DNA of 64,000 nucleotides, from contig VIIQ02000110.1 of NCBI GenBank assembly GCA_007449985.2, forward strand, positions 1 to 64,000. The letters are read 5' to 3'. A model generated the notes under the pieces. The model was not told the origin of the DNA, ran no database searches, and worked only from the letters and a program-made list of their open reading frames with translations. Origin of the DNA: Desmodesmus armatus. Lineage: Eukaryota; Chlorophyta; Chlorophyceae; Sphaeropleales; Scenedesmaceae. The stretch's first letter is position 1. Each line of letters starts with the position of its first letter. Position numbers and translations under genes: made by a program. Positions 11,683 through 22,700 of this stretch are shown here, piece after piece.

Positions 11683-12357
11683 CAGTGGGGCAAAAAGTAA
11701 CTTGTCTAGTTTCAGGGCGCGTGTGGCGGGACCTGCGCTGTATCAAGCAAAACTACTTGATATATCTGATACCCTGGGACTTTGCTCGGGGGCTCTAGCT
11801 GCTGCTGGCTATTGGTCATCCGTCCACATCGCCTAACAACCTTGGCTGCCAGGATTCGAACTGTAAGGGGGAACGTGGGTGCTGTGCAAACGTTCAAGTG
11901 TCTTGGGCGCCTGTTGGTGGCAGTGCGTGGTGTGAGTGTGCAGGTCGTTGGCCAGCTGCTGCTTGATCGACAGGTTGATCTGCCTGCGCTGCAGCTGCTG
12001 CTGTGCGCTGCCTCAAATTTGTCTCTTTACTGCATTCTTTCCTGTACATCAGCTATCTCCCCTGGCCAGCGCTGCATTGCGTGTGCAGCAAGGCAGTGTC
12101 CCCCCAGACACTGACAGTTGGGCTTTTGCAGCTGCTTGTGTGGAGCCTGGCAGTGCAGCAGTCGACCCCAGTTTGGTCAAACGGCCCTATCCTGCCCTCA
12201 GCACAGGACTCGTGTTCATACAGGTGTGCTGTTACAGGTGTGTGCCTGCTACTGAAACATGCTGGCAGCCCCTAGCTCTAGCTTGCTGCCTGCTGCTGGC
12301 TGCACCACAAGCAAAGTCAAGGTTATTGGCTGTGCCAAGTTACTTTTTGCCCCACTG
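11683..12357. mobile_element. Inverted-repeat-bounded 675 bp module, copy 3; right edge of the array
   Basis: It has the same inverted ends. The right repeat occupies 12336-12357, and similarity to the other units stops at its last G. The next bases are TGTACACGG instead of CACTTTCACC. This marks the terminal CACTG as a real element boundary. Confidence 0.8.
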
Positions 12358-12378
12358 TGTACACGGGCGCCGTGTACA
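12358..12378. repeat. Palindrome TGTACACGG-GCG-CCGTGTACA at the array edge
   Basis: Nine-base inverted arms around a 3-base spacer lie immediately next to the transposon end. The same arms recur around a single A at 14900-14918. Confidence 0.8.
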
Positions 12379-14690
12379 GCCCGCTGACGGCCCAAGTATA
12401 CATGGCTGCCGACACAGCTGCAGCAAACACGATAACGAGCCCAGTATGGATGTTTGGTGGCTTGGTCTAACCTTGGGTGGACACTGATTTGCAGGAACAC
12501 GGAAAACACGTACTTCAGGAAGCACTGCCGTTTCGCGTAACAGCATCGTAACGGCAATTGTATCGCTTCTGTTTCAGCACACGTTCCTCTCATCCACACG
12601 CTTGATCGGAAGAATGCTGTTGACGGTGAATGCGCCAGCAGTCAGCCCGGTCAGACGATATGCCTTGGACTTCACCCAGCTACGCTGCTTGGCAGCGTAG
12701 ATCCAACGCAATGCCTCAAAGATTGCGGAAGGTGCTGCTCTGGAGCCTCGGACAAAGGTGAGGGGCTCTCACTGCCAGGAACCTGCAGGTTGCTGATTTG
12801 CAATTGGAACAACCACAGCACAGATGCAGCTGCATGGCACTGCATATGCATGGACCATAGCACAGTCTTGGATGCTGCATCGATTCGATTGTAGCACAGC
12901 ATCAGCTGTGCAGGTCTGTGCTGGTCAGGCAGCATGCAAGCATGCTTGCAGCAGATCTGCTGCGCAGCAGACATGCACATGTGCCAGCTGCTACTGCCAC
13001 ATGCCCTTATACGTTTGCAGGTGCTGTTTTTGCAAGCAGCTGCTACCAGTTGGCATGCAATCCTGATCCCATATCCCACCAATGCAAGCTTGTTCAAGAT
13101 GAGACGATCTCCACTCTGTGAGGTCCCCCACACCTACATGGGCAGCAGACTGGCAGGTGACAGGCAAGCGACCATGCACCTGCAGCAGGGATCGACTGAA
13201 GCAAGTCTGCCTACTGCTGTGGGCTGGGCGGCTTGGCCTGCTGTGATCCAGGCTGGATGAGCGCAGCATAGGTAAGTGAGCTGATGTTTTGCAGGTCACC
13301 TGCAGTAGTACTGCCTTCATACTGATTTGGCTTCAACACCAGCTCACAAGGTCGCCTTACTCTCCACACCATCCAGCTACCAGGGCGTGTCAGGCCATGC
13401 CATGCTGTGCTGTGTAGTTTAATGACCCCTGCGATTGCCTCCTGCTGGGCAGTGCAACCGTTGATCTCTTCTGGCATCCCTATCGCCTTTCTTGTAAGAA
13501 ATGGTCACTTTGACTGCCTGTGTGATTCTGTGCTTCCTTCCTGCTTTGTGCCGCTTGCTATACAGCCTGATGTCTGACAGCTTCTGTTGCTGCACTACCA
13601 AAGCGTGGACACCAACATGATCAATGATGTGGAGGCCAAGCAGCACATGAAGGCCTACTGGCGAAGGAGCTGCTGCGTGAGTGCGCAATGTATGGGCAGC
13701 CAGTTTACTGTGCCTGGTTCCTCCCAAAACAAGACAGACTAGTGCTCAGCCCTTGCTAGCAGGCAGCACCACAGTGCCCTACACTGCAGCAAAGAGATCT
13801 TGCATTTACTGTTGTGGTGCAACTGTTCTGCGGGTCCCTATCGGCGTCATACACATGCAGCTAACATCAGTGCTGCCGCTGCTGATTTGCTGCTGCATGG
13901 GCAGGTGACAGCCAGCATGGGCAGGTGACAGCCAGCATGGGTTGACCAGCATCACGCGGAGACGGTCTCAGGCAGCCACTGTCAGCTGCCGCGTCGACAG
14001 CTGGGAGCATAACAGCACTGTGTAGAGGCGCGTGCCTGTCTACAGCCGCCACGTGATGTGGTGCATGTGTGTGTGTGGGGGGGGGGGGCTGCACGGTGGC
14101 ACAAATGGTGGGCTATGTGAGGGTAGCTTGTTTGTTTGTTTGTGACAGGGCTTACTGCAGAGTAAAAATGAATGTATGTGTATGTCGTGCTCAGTGTGGG
14201 CTTTCAGCAGCGACTTGCGTGTGCTTTGTAGCCAGGTCTGCAACATGCTAGGCTTTCCTGAGCTCAGGTTCTGGGTGTTAGGTTGCGGCACAGTGGTGTG
14301 CGGGCGCATCGTGTCACGGTGTTGTGGGGGGTATTGCTGGGTGGTATTGCTGCGTGTTCCATGCGTCCAGTTGATCTAAACATTCAGGGGGTGGTCATGT
14401 ATCTGTTCTGTCACAGCAGCATGCTGCTGCTGTTGACAGTCAACAGCAGCGATGTGCAGGTAGCTAGAGTTTGTGAACGCTGCAGCTGCTGGTGGGAGCG
14501 AAAATGTGTGGTCACATTTGTGGTAACTTGTGTGCATCACATGTGCAGAGTGCCAATTGCACTGTGACATGCTGCTGACATAGAGAGTGAATGTGGTAAC
14601 TGCCACCTCCAGTGTGAAACAGCAGCGGGCACACATGCACCTTAAAACACCACAGCAGTGCAACTGCCCTGTATGCCAGCAACAGCAGCC
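12379..14690. other. No gene recognised between two palindromic zones
   Basis: Short ORFs are present on both strands, for example complement 12672-13133 and 13419-13727, but none shows a domain or believable splice structure. Notable only are a 20 bp unit repeated twice at 13895-13934 (GCATGGGCAGGTGACAGCCA) and a run of about nine G near 14080. Confidence 0.5.
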
Positions 14691-14935
14691 ATATATACAC
14701 GGCGCCATGTATACACGGCAAAAACACTCCCGTACATGGCCCGTGTAGCGCAGTGCTGGCGCCCCGTGTATGTCCCGTGTATCAAACGGCCCCCGTGCCA
14801 CGATAGTATCGCCGATGTACGGTCGCTGGTACACGGACCGTGCACAGCCGTGTATCCACGGGCCGTGTAGGGCCGTTAGACCGTTCCGTTGACAGGCTCT
14901 GTACACGGACCGTGTACAGACGATGCGTACATCTG
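14691..14935. repeat. Cluster of CCGTGTA / TACACGG inverted motifs
   Basis: About a dozen copies of CCGTGTA, CCGTGCA or their complements lie in 245 bp. They include a perfect palindrome, TGTACACGG-A-CCGTGTACA, at 14900-14918. Interleaved GGCCGTGTAGGGCCG and ACGGACCGT pieces can form many alternative hairpins. The cluster could be a transposon end, a protein-binding array or a recombination hotspot. Confidence 0.75.
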
Positions 14936-15197
14936 TTGGATACAAGGCCCCCAAAAACAGGGACGCCCATTAGTGCAATCGAGTCTTTCAAGAACAGAGT
15001 CTACAAAACTGCAGGATGCTAGTAATTACTAGTAGCACAGTACTGTGCTGTCATGCAGAAACAGCACTTGCACCTCAGCACAGCACCAATGCTACAGCGC
15101 ATGAACTGTGCAGCCCGCATGCATGTGACATATGGTGTGCAATGAAGGACACCAGCAGTAAGTGTGACCCCATTCTGGCAGCAAGATGGGTACTCAC

Positions 15198-15791
15198 AGT
15201 TGCATCCAGACTTGGTGGGTTCATGGCAATGTTCACCCAGTCGCCCGTTGCCTGGGAGAAGGTTTGGTCCACTGGTTCCACTCCAGGTACGTTTGGGTCC
15301 ACAACATCACCGTTTGCATCTGGGAGGTACACTTCGAAGCTGTAGGTAGTGGTGCCCACATCCTGGCTGTTGGCATAGAAGATAAAAGCACCGTTACTTT
15401 CAGTAATGGTATCTGCGGTGTCGAACTGAGTTGCCACTGGGTCCTGGTGTGGCTTGCCAGGTAGGCGTGGCACATCAGGGGCGTCCTTGGACTGTGCTCC
15501 TGCTTGGCTGGGGGCCATGCTGTTGAGAGGAGCAGGGGCCCGCGAAGGGTCGTCACCTCGAACATCCCCAGGTCCTTCCTCAATTTTGATTACCACAATA
15601 GCATTACTTATGGTTGTCCCATTTCCTTCAAGGGTACCTGAAATCACCTGTTCTTCATTGGTGAGAGCTACAAACGTTCCGGCTCTAGCAAGCCCAAGGC
15701 TATATGTTATGCTGCGCTGGTCCGCCTGACAGAGCTGCAGGCCAATAGCGGCTGCCCACAGCCAGGCCAGCATCGCCAGCTGTCTCCCCAT
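15198..15791 (-). CDS. Secreted protein of unknown function, 5' exon
   Basis: ATG at 15791 opens a 198-codon exon that ends at a strong GTGAGT donor (15197-15192). The first 22 or so residues form a signal peptide (MGRQLAMLAWLWAAAIGL, then a Cys-Gln-Ala-Asp region). The mature part contains NEEQVISGTLEGNGT, a Pro/Ala-rich linker, then TESNGAFIFYANS and TYSFEVYLPDANGDVVDPN. These resemble Cna-B/prealbumin-like beta modules with an Asp-rich loop, but I do not assign a family. The 3' exon(s) must lie below 15191 and could not be identified. The long ORF continuing upstream of 15791 is probably 5' UTR or intron. Confidence 0.55.
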
Positions 15792-17195
15792 GCTGTCCAG
15801 GTTGGACTGACTTCGCTTGTTACGACCTGCAGCAGTACAAAATCCACACAAGCAGAGCATCAGTAATTGTGAAACAAGCTGCAAAGCCAAAATAATGAAA
15901 GATATGCTGTGGACCCACGCCAATCACGGAAGTGTGCTGTTTCTGTCTAAACTTCGAGGCACCTCAATGTCCCCTTGCGTAGGTCATTTGACAAGACAAG
16001 ACATACATTGATAGCTGACACTGGTAGCATTGCTGCCTGCATGGCTTTGCTACCTGTTTCAGTCGGCCGTTTCAGTCGCTGTTTCTAGTTCTGCTGCACC
16101 CTGATTGACGAAAATGCGACTGACAAAAGCAGAATTAAACAACGCAAAACATTTGTCCACATGCGGAGCTTTCCGGCCCGTTTCTTCTGTCTTGCGCGTT
16201 GTTGCTGGTGAGCGACTGCAATAATAAGCCTTTCGAATTCAATGTATGAGTTGCCAAAGACACTGTTGGTGTTGAACTCACGTTTGCAGTAAAGTGCCTT
16301 TGAGTCAGCTGGGGCGGTTTCATGTATCGACATCTCCTGCACGAAAGACTTGTGTGCATGCCACGAGGTGCATGGTTGAGTTGGGCTTGCTAATTTCCTC
16401 GGAGAAGGAGAATCCTTCGGAGAGCCTGTGGCCCGAGCAAAAGAGTAACAAAATGAGTAATAAAATGTGCAATAAATGTGTAATAAATGTGTAATGCCGT
16501 TTCATTTGAAAAAGTGTGGCGACAGCTGTGGTCTTTGAGCACTCAACTGGTTGTATGGATGTCTGTCAAGCTAGTTCGCAATATCGGCCTGCAGCACGGT
16601 CGGAGCAGGCCGGAGTTGGCACTCCAGAAATAACATGCTCCAACATGGTTAGGTGGCAGCATGCTACAAAAGATTTCTGTAGTAGCTGCACTGCCTACTG
16701 GGCATAAGCATGTGGTGGCCGTTGTTTGGCTGTGCTGGTGACCGCACGGATGTGTTCTTGCTTGCATCATCAGCAACTGGCTGGCTGTGTGTGCATGTCA
16801 CATGGGAACTGGCCTGGCGTGCAAAGCAACATGCTGCCCTCAAAAGAGCGGCTGCTGTGCATGGTAGTCCTGAACCAGTGTTACTAGCATGCTGCTGAAG
16901 TGCCGTGCCTGCTGCTGAGTAGCCTGGTTCCATACTTCACTGCTGGTTATGCTCCTGCTGTGTTGCAGTCATGGCTGTGCCAGGTAGAGGCCCCAACTGG
17001 TTACTGATTGCCACCCAGATCATGACACAGACAGGTATCTGCTGATGTCCCTGCAGCAACTAGCACAGTCGATCTTATCTCGCTGTACATACGGAGGGAA
17101 GCAGCAGGCTGAAGCAGGGCCTTTGCCTGCACAGGCTGTGCAAAGGGCAATAGTGGCCGAAAGGTGGGATGAGGGGTTGTTTTTTTGTATGTTCG
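15792..17195. other. Intergenic, no gene recognised
   Basis: No ORF with a recognisable domain or splice chain was found. An AT-rich stretch at 16447-16495 repeats AATAAATGTGT twice. The segment separates the secreted-protein gene from the U2 snRNA gene. Confidence 0.5.
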
Positions 17196-17383
17196 GGGTT
17201 GCACGCTGCTGGAGGTAGTGCGATACCAGCAGCATGCCAGTGAGGTTAGGAGCAAGCCCCAGATACCATCACCACCCTCAAAAATATAGAAGCAACAAGT
17301 GGTTCAATGAACCACAGTTTAGTTGCTAAACTAAACAGAACAGATACTACACTTGATCTTAGCCAAAAAGCCGAGAAAGGTAT
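17196..17383 (-). ncRNA. RNU2: U2 spliceosomal snRNA
   Basis: The minus strand begins ATACCTTTCTCGGCTTTTTGG followed by CTAAGATCAAGTGTAGTATC, matching the near-invariant U2 5' end, including the branch-point pairing element GUGUAGUA. Stem-loop IIa (about 17320-17340), stem-loop IIb (GTGGTTCA-TTGAACCAC) and an Sm site (ATATTTTTG, about 17280-17288) follow. A 3' stem-loop IV contains CTGGTATCGC...CTCCAGCAG, as in other U2 RNAs. The length of about 188 nt fits the family. The 3' end is placed at the base of stem IV and is good to within a few bases. One or more copies usually exist per genome; this one has all core elements intact and looks functional. Confidence 0.93.
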
Positions 17384-18189
17384 GAAGAAAAGGTGAGGCA
17401 GGTGCCTGTCCTCATACAAAAGTGCTGAGCAGCAGGTGAGTGGGGCCAGGGGACAGGTGTGAGCCTGCCACGTGGGACTCTACGCCCGAGCCAGCACTCC
17501 GCACCAAGTAAGCAGAATGTGAACTGCACACTACTTCCAGTGCCTGCACAGCGCCTGGACAGCCTTGTCACAGTGTGTTGGTGCTGCTTTGACAGGTTGC
17601 TACTGTAGCCGCAGCAACTTTGAGTGCTATGTTGTGGCGGTTATATAAACATTATAAGCAGATCTGCCTGAATGGAAGGTCTGCACTTCTGCGCGCGGGC
17701 CGCTGGCAGGGTATGTACAGCCGTAACCCATCGTCCCATCAACAGGCCAAACTGAGGCTGTTACGACAGAGGCTGAACACCCGGCCCTGAAAACCAACTA
17801 CACAAAAGCACCAACATCTTCCACCCGTGCGCGCTCTAAAGGGTATCACCCACTACACTCTCTGCTGTCAGCCTGCTGATCTAGATCTGCAGCTCTGACT
17901 ACTGTCAACTGTATTTCGTGTCCTTGACTGCGGTCATAGCCCCCTGTTCCATCTGCTGCAGTCAAAGTGGTGCTGCTGCAGCTACCAGACATGCTTGTTC
18001 TGGTGGTGCTGCTGTGCTGCTGTGCTAATGGCACTCACCAGGTGTGCAGCGCTGCCAGGCCCCACAGCAGGCTGCAGTAGGCAGCAATGCAGGATCGCAT
18101 CAGCATTAACATGTCATTGCGTAGCACCAGCAGCAGCTTAACATCTTTTGGGTATGTACCTCTCCTCTTCCGCACAGCATATCACCAGC
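17384..18189. other. Upstream region of the U2 gene, no protein gene recognised
   Basis: The minus-strand U2 promoter should be here. A TATA-like TTTTGTATGAG lies about 35-45 bp upstream of the U2 start. A TTATATAAACATTATAA stretch at 17640-17657 is the most AT-rich element. I see no second snRNA. Confidence 0.4.
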
Positions 18190-18620
18190 ACTGATGGCGG
18201 CATGCTGCTGTGCAGCCTCAGGGGCCCTTCACACCCCAGGGGCCCTGCACCAGCTGCCCTCAGCCCTAACCAATCTCAGTAGCCTGGCGTTGGCTCATAT
18301 GTTCCTGCTCCTACAGCGTGTCAATAGCGATGGCTACAAGTGGGTGTGCTGCATCCTGCTGCTGCTCCTGCTCTCAAGCAGCTGTCGTTGAATCACTGCA
18401 TCGTGCCTTCTGAAGAAATGGAAGCAACGCTAGCACTGCTGCCTGGGCTAGAGCACCTCGGCATCTCAGACCAATGCAAGCCTGGCCCCACAGTTAGACT
18501 GCCCGTGACATGCTGAAGACATACCGTATGTCTTACTAAGTTGGCCTAACTACAGTGTAGGCTTACCGCAGTTTTCTGACAAGCTCACCAAACACCTACC
18601 GCACCTGCCCACCTTGGCCT
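18190..18620 (+). pseudogene. Leucine-rich-repeat gene remnant
   Basis: Short plus-strand pieces read as LRR units: LHQLPSALTNLSSLALAHM near 18250-18305, LKQLSLNHCIVPSEEMEATL and LLPGLEHLGISDQ near 18370-18475, and LTKHLPHLPTLA near 18580-18620. They are in different frames or separated by stops. Either introns too short to call by eye separate them, or this is a decayed LRR (F-box/NLR-like) gene. No start, signal or partner domain is visible. Confidence 0.45.
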
Positions 18621-19718
18621 AGCTTGTTGCCAACAACATGCAGATGATTTGGGCATGTTTGTTGATGGCGGCCACAGCTTTTCTGCCAGCGTGCTGTCAG
18701 GCACACAGCACCACACACACCATGCAGTGCACCTGAAAACAGGTGCACCCCTGTGTGTTGTCCCCTGGCTCTCTTGCGGCTTGCATGGCCTCCTGTGGTG
18801 TGTTGCACGGCATCTGAAACCTTTATCTGAATCCAAGATTTGAGGACTTTAGACTGCTGCTGCTCATCCTTCGGCTCCAGGTCACTGGCCTACTGTCCAT
18901 GCCTACCAGCAGTACAGGCTACAAATCCTAGCTGTACCTACAGGGCAGGGTGATTTGTTGGTGCCAAGCGGTGGGGGCAGACAGCAGAGCCTCTGCATGG
19001 CATGCAACTGACATGCACTTTGGCGAGCAGAGTGCGGCACTGACAGCGGAGATATGCCACTGACATGCATCATCGCAAGCAGAGGCAGAGACCATATGGT
19101 CACATGCATGTGACCCGCTTGACACACCAGCAGGGCAGTGGCTCACACATTTGCGCACCAACCCGTGCGCATGCTGGCATCGCACTTGGCCAGTAACCAG
19201 CAATGCACATCTGGCAATGCACGTATGGCAATGCACCGTCTTGGCCGGACCACAATCCACATCTGAGCTGCAATTCTTTAGGTAGCTACAGGCGAAACCA
19301 CAAGTCACCACCACTTTGTGCGCCCAAAAACATACTGTATAGGCTTCCCCGAAAACTCCGTAAACAGTTTTTCGGCTGTCTTGCGCCTTGCGCCTTGCGC
19401 TCGAAGCCTTCGGTTTTCGCGACGATCCAAAGTCCGCCAGAAGCCATGAAGGAGGACGTTCCGCATTGTCGAAGTTTGTATAATATGAGCACACGAACAG
19501 CCAAAGCTACATCGGCCATGGGCCTGACCTTGGACGGGCGCGACCTTCAAGGGAGCTGCTGAACACACCTGCGGTGGATGTTCCGCGGGGCACGAATAGC
19601 ACGTTCAGTTGGCTTCAATTTCAGACTCACCCTTAAATCCGTCCATGTTTCTCGTGTTGGTTGCTTCAAGCTGCCTCGACGATCGGGTTGCGAGTGGTCG
19701 GGTCGCCTCCAGCTCACC
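18621..19718. other. Intergenic and 5' region of the beta-helix membrane protein
   Basis: No supported gene. CATGC/GCATG words are frequent, as elsewhere in the window. The last 150 bp before ATG 19719 are the likely promoter and 5' UTR. CTTGCGC is repeated tandemly near 19380-19400. Confidence 0.4.
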
Positions 19719-22700
19719 ATGATACCTCGAGCACTGTTCCTCTTCGTGCTGCTGGCAGTGCTGCCTGGCACTGCTTTTGGCACTCGCTGCACTCTTCGGC
19801 TGAAAGGCAACAGCAGCGCTGGAGGAATCTCAGTCGCAAACCTGACTTGCACAGGAGGACCAAACCTAGTGGCAGCAGCAGATCCGTCCTTCATTCTGGG
19901 CATGCATGCCGTCGGGGTTGATTGGCAGGGCCCTTCCGCATGCAGACCTTCCAGGAACGTGTCCTTCTGCCTGCTTACAGTGTGTGGAGGTGTCGACGTG
20001 GAATTTGAAGCAGCAGAGCTCCAATGGCTCAACATCACCAAGGGTCATGTCCTCTGTCTTGCTCCCGGATCGCGCGTCAAGATCACCAACTCAATGCTGG
20101 CCAACAATGCTGCAGCCATGCTCCATGCCCCAGACTCGTCCCTCGCCATCATCAACACCACCTTTGGTAACAACACCTGCAGCCACCAAGCGGGCTGCAG
20201 GGCGCGACAGGGGTCACTGTGGACGGCAATGGCAGCGCGCTGCACATTGAGGGCAGCGTCTTCATAAACAACACCCACGCCTCTGTGGGAGGCCCTGCAA
20301 TGTACATCAGCGGCAGTACCAATGCCACAATCATAAACACGACTTTCAGCGGCAACAGTGTGGATTGTCAAGACTGTGGAGCTGGGGCGGTGGAGGTCCT
20401 TGAAGGAGCTACAGGTACGTGAACAGCTTTCAGACGCTGGGCCCTCGGGGAACATGGACTGCACATGGCATGCTGCATGATGTCATGCAACAGCAGACAT
20501 GCCAGGCTATAGCCACGGCATGCTGGCACATGTCACAAAGCGTGCAACCATGGCATTCAAATGTGATTAGAAGCAACCCCAGATCAGTGTGCCCCTGCTG
20601 CATGTTGTCCGCCAGCTTGACATGGCATGCATCTTGGACTCGGTCATGCTGCACAAATTGATCAACCATGACCCATCTGCGTTGGCAATCATGTCGTTGG
20701 TCCTGCAGTGCGCTTTGCTGCCTGCACCTTCACAACAAACACGAGTCCATCGGGAGCTGGTGCCCTGCGTGTAAGCGGCGATGCCCGTGTCTTTGTTGAA
20801 GCCGGAGTGTTCTCCATGAATACATGTCAAGTGCGTCAAGCCACATATGAGGATGAAGACACATATGAGGATGAGGACACATATGAGGATGAAGACACAT
20901 ATGAGGATGAGGACACGTCTGCCAGACGGCTGGCTTCCAGTGAAAACCTTGCGCCGACAGGCAGCGGGGTGCTATTTCCATTGAGGAGCAGGCGTCAGGT
21001 GAGGTTGGTGACAGCGTGTTGAGCATTGTTATCACAACGCACCATGCTGCCGCATCGTGTCACTGACACCTGGCAGGCAGCAAACCGACTGCTGCCAGCC
21101 CTACAAGGCATGCGGCACCAGCCTGAGGGTGTGTTCGGCAGCCTGTTGCCGCCGGCCAACGGATGGTCCAACATGCTTATTGGGAACAAGCCCTCAGCGT
21201 ACACTATAGGCGCTTGTGTTCATTGACGAAGTCGAGAGTGTTGCAAGCTTGGCGGCCAACCATTTACTGCCGAGTATGGCTCGGCCTCCCTCAGAGACTG
21301 TGGTGCGGTTCCGCAGTACAGCAAGCAACAACAATCTGTTTTGCCTGACGCATGCCTTGTGTCCCCCCTCTGCTTCCGCTTCCTGCAGTGGTGATACAAG
21401 ACGCGAGGTTTGAGGAAAACTCGGCCGACCATGGAGGGGCAATTGCAATCTCTGGACAGCCTTCGGTGCAAGTCCAAGACTGCATGTTCATGGGCAACGA
21501 AGCATCCAAGCATGGTGGTGCTGTATTTGCAAATGTGCACCTGCTGAACGCCAAGGATGCTGCCCAAATCAGCATCTCCACCACCAAGTTCACTGACAAC
21601 ACAGCTGCTCAGGGCGGCGCTCTTTCTTTCCAGGGTGCAAGTGTGGTCAACATCATGGACGTGCAGATGGAGGGTAACAATGCTGGTGATCAAGGCGGTG
21701 CTATGTTCGTCAGTGGTGATGCAGGTAGGTGCCAGACTGGGTTGGAAAGCCTGCCAGCGGCAGGCCTTGCCGCATGTACTCATCACGATCGCCACAGCCG
21801 ATGCCGCATCGTAGTACATGCGCCGTGTCCGCTGCAAGTGGTCACAACTACAATCTGAACAAGACGTGCTTGATGGAATCAAACGTGCACACGTGTACAA
21901 ACCAGTCATGAGCTGGCCATTCATGGGTGCTGCATGACACGCCGCATGTTGTCGTGTCAGTGGATATGCACTGGCAGCACCACAGAAGATTGCACTGCAA
22001 TTTAAGGGCCGAAAATACAGATTCAATACTACACACACCCTTGGTGTAGTTACGCATAGACTTCCACCATAGCATGACTCATGCTCGGACTTGTCCCTCT
22101 ATCAGCAGCACCACATGTGTCAACATGACTCTCTCCATTAGTTTGATGCCCCATTATGTGACCAGGGGTTGACTGCTGATGGCATCATATAGTGCCCTAC
22201 ACAGTCACTGTGTATGACCATGTCTTGACAAGGGACTTGTCTGTGCAACCGACCACCGCCCACTGCTTGTTGCTTGTTGCAGAGATCACCATGCATGCAA
22301 CAGTCATGCGCAACAACGTGGCCGCCTGGCTGGGAGGTGCTGTTGTCGTGTCATCATCAGCAACCCTGCATGCTTCTGGCTGCTTGTTTGACAGCAACAG
22401 AGCCATGGATAACGAGGACGCAGGTGATCCCGAAATTCAAGCCATGCTGAAGATGGTCATGCCCATGATGCCCATGATTACAAAGGAAACTGGGCTGGAT
22501 GATCCAGAGCTTCCAGAGTTTGTGGGGTATGGGGGAGGTGCACTGTTTGTCACCAGCTCAGCACCTGTCATCCTCTCTGACAGCAACATGGTCAACAATT
22601 CTGCGGCCTTTGGAGGAGCCATCTGTGCTGTAGCAGCTAGCAGGGTCAACCTCAGCAATACAGTGAGGGTACATGGCAACAAGGCGCTTCATGACGGTGG

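Larger units (their letters stand above)
1..12357. repeat. Tandem array of a 4.29 kb transposase-bearing unit (about 2.9 copies)
   Basis: The same start, CAACACGCAATCATGGCAG, recurs at 1, 4273 and 8560, giving periods of 4272 and 4287 bp. Copies 2 and 3 are almost identical. Copy 1 differs mainly by scattered one-base losses, about 15 bp in total. Each unit holds a minus-strand DDE transposase split by an intron, a plus-strand ORF inside that intron, and a 675 bp module with inverted-repeat ends. Homology of copy 3 stops at 12357, the last base of an inverted repeat. The left edge of the array is outside the window, so the true copy number is unknown. Confidence 0.95.

Noticed and set aside
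15075..15923. Full 282-codon minus ORF as one protein
   Set aside because: The signal-peptide ATG is at 15791, and a strong GTGAGT donor at 15197 indicates that the rest is UTR and intron.
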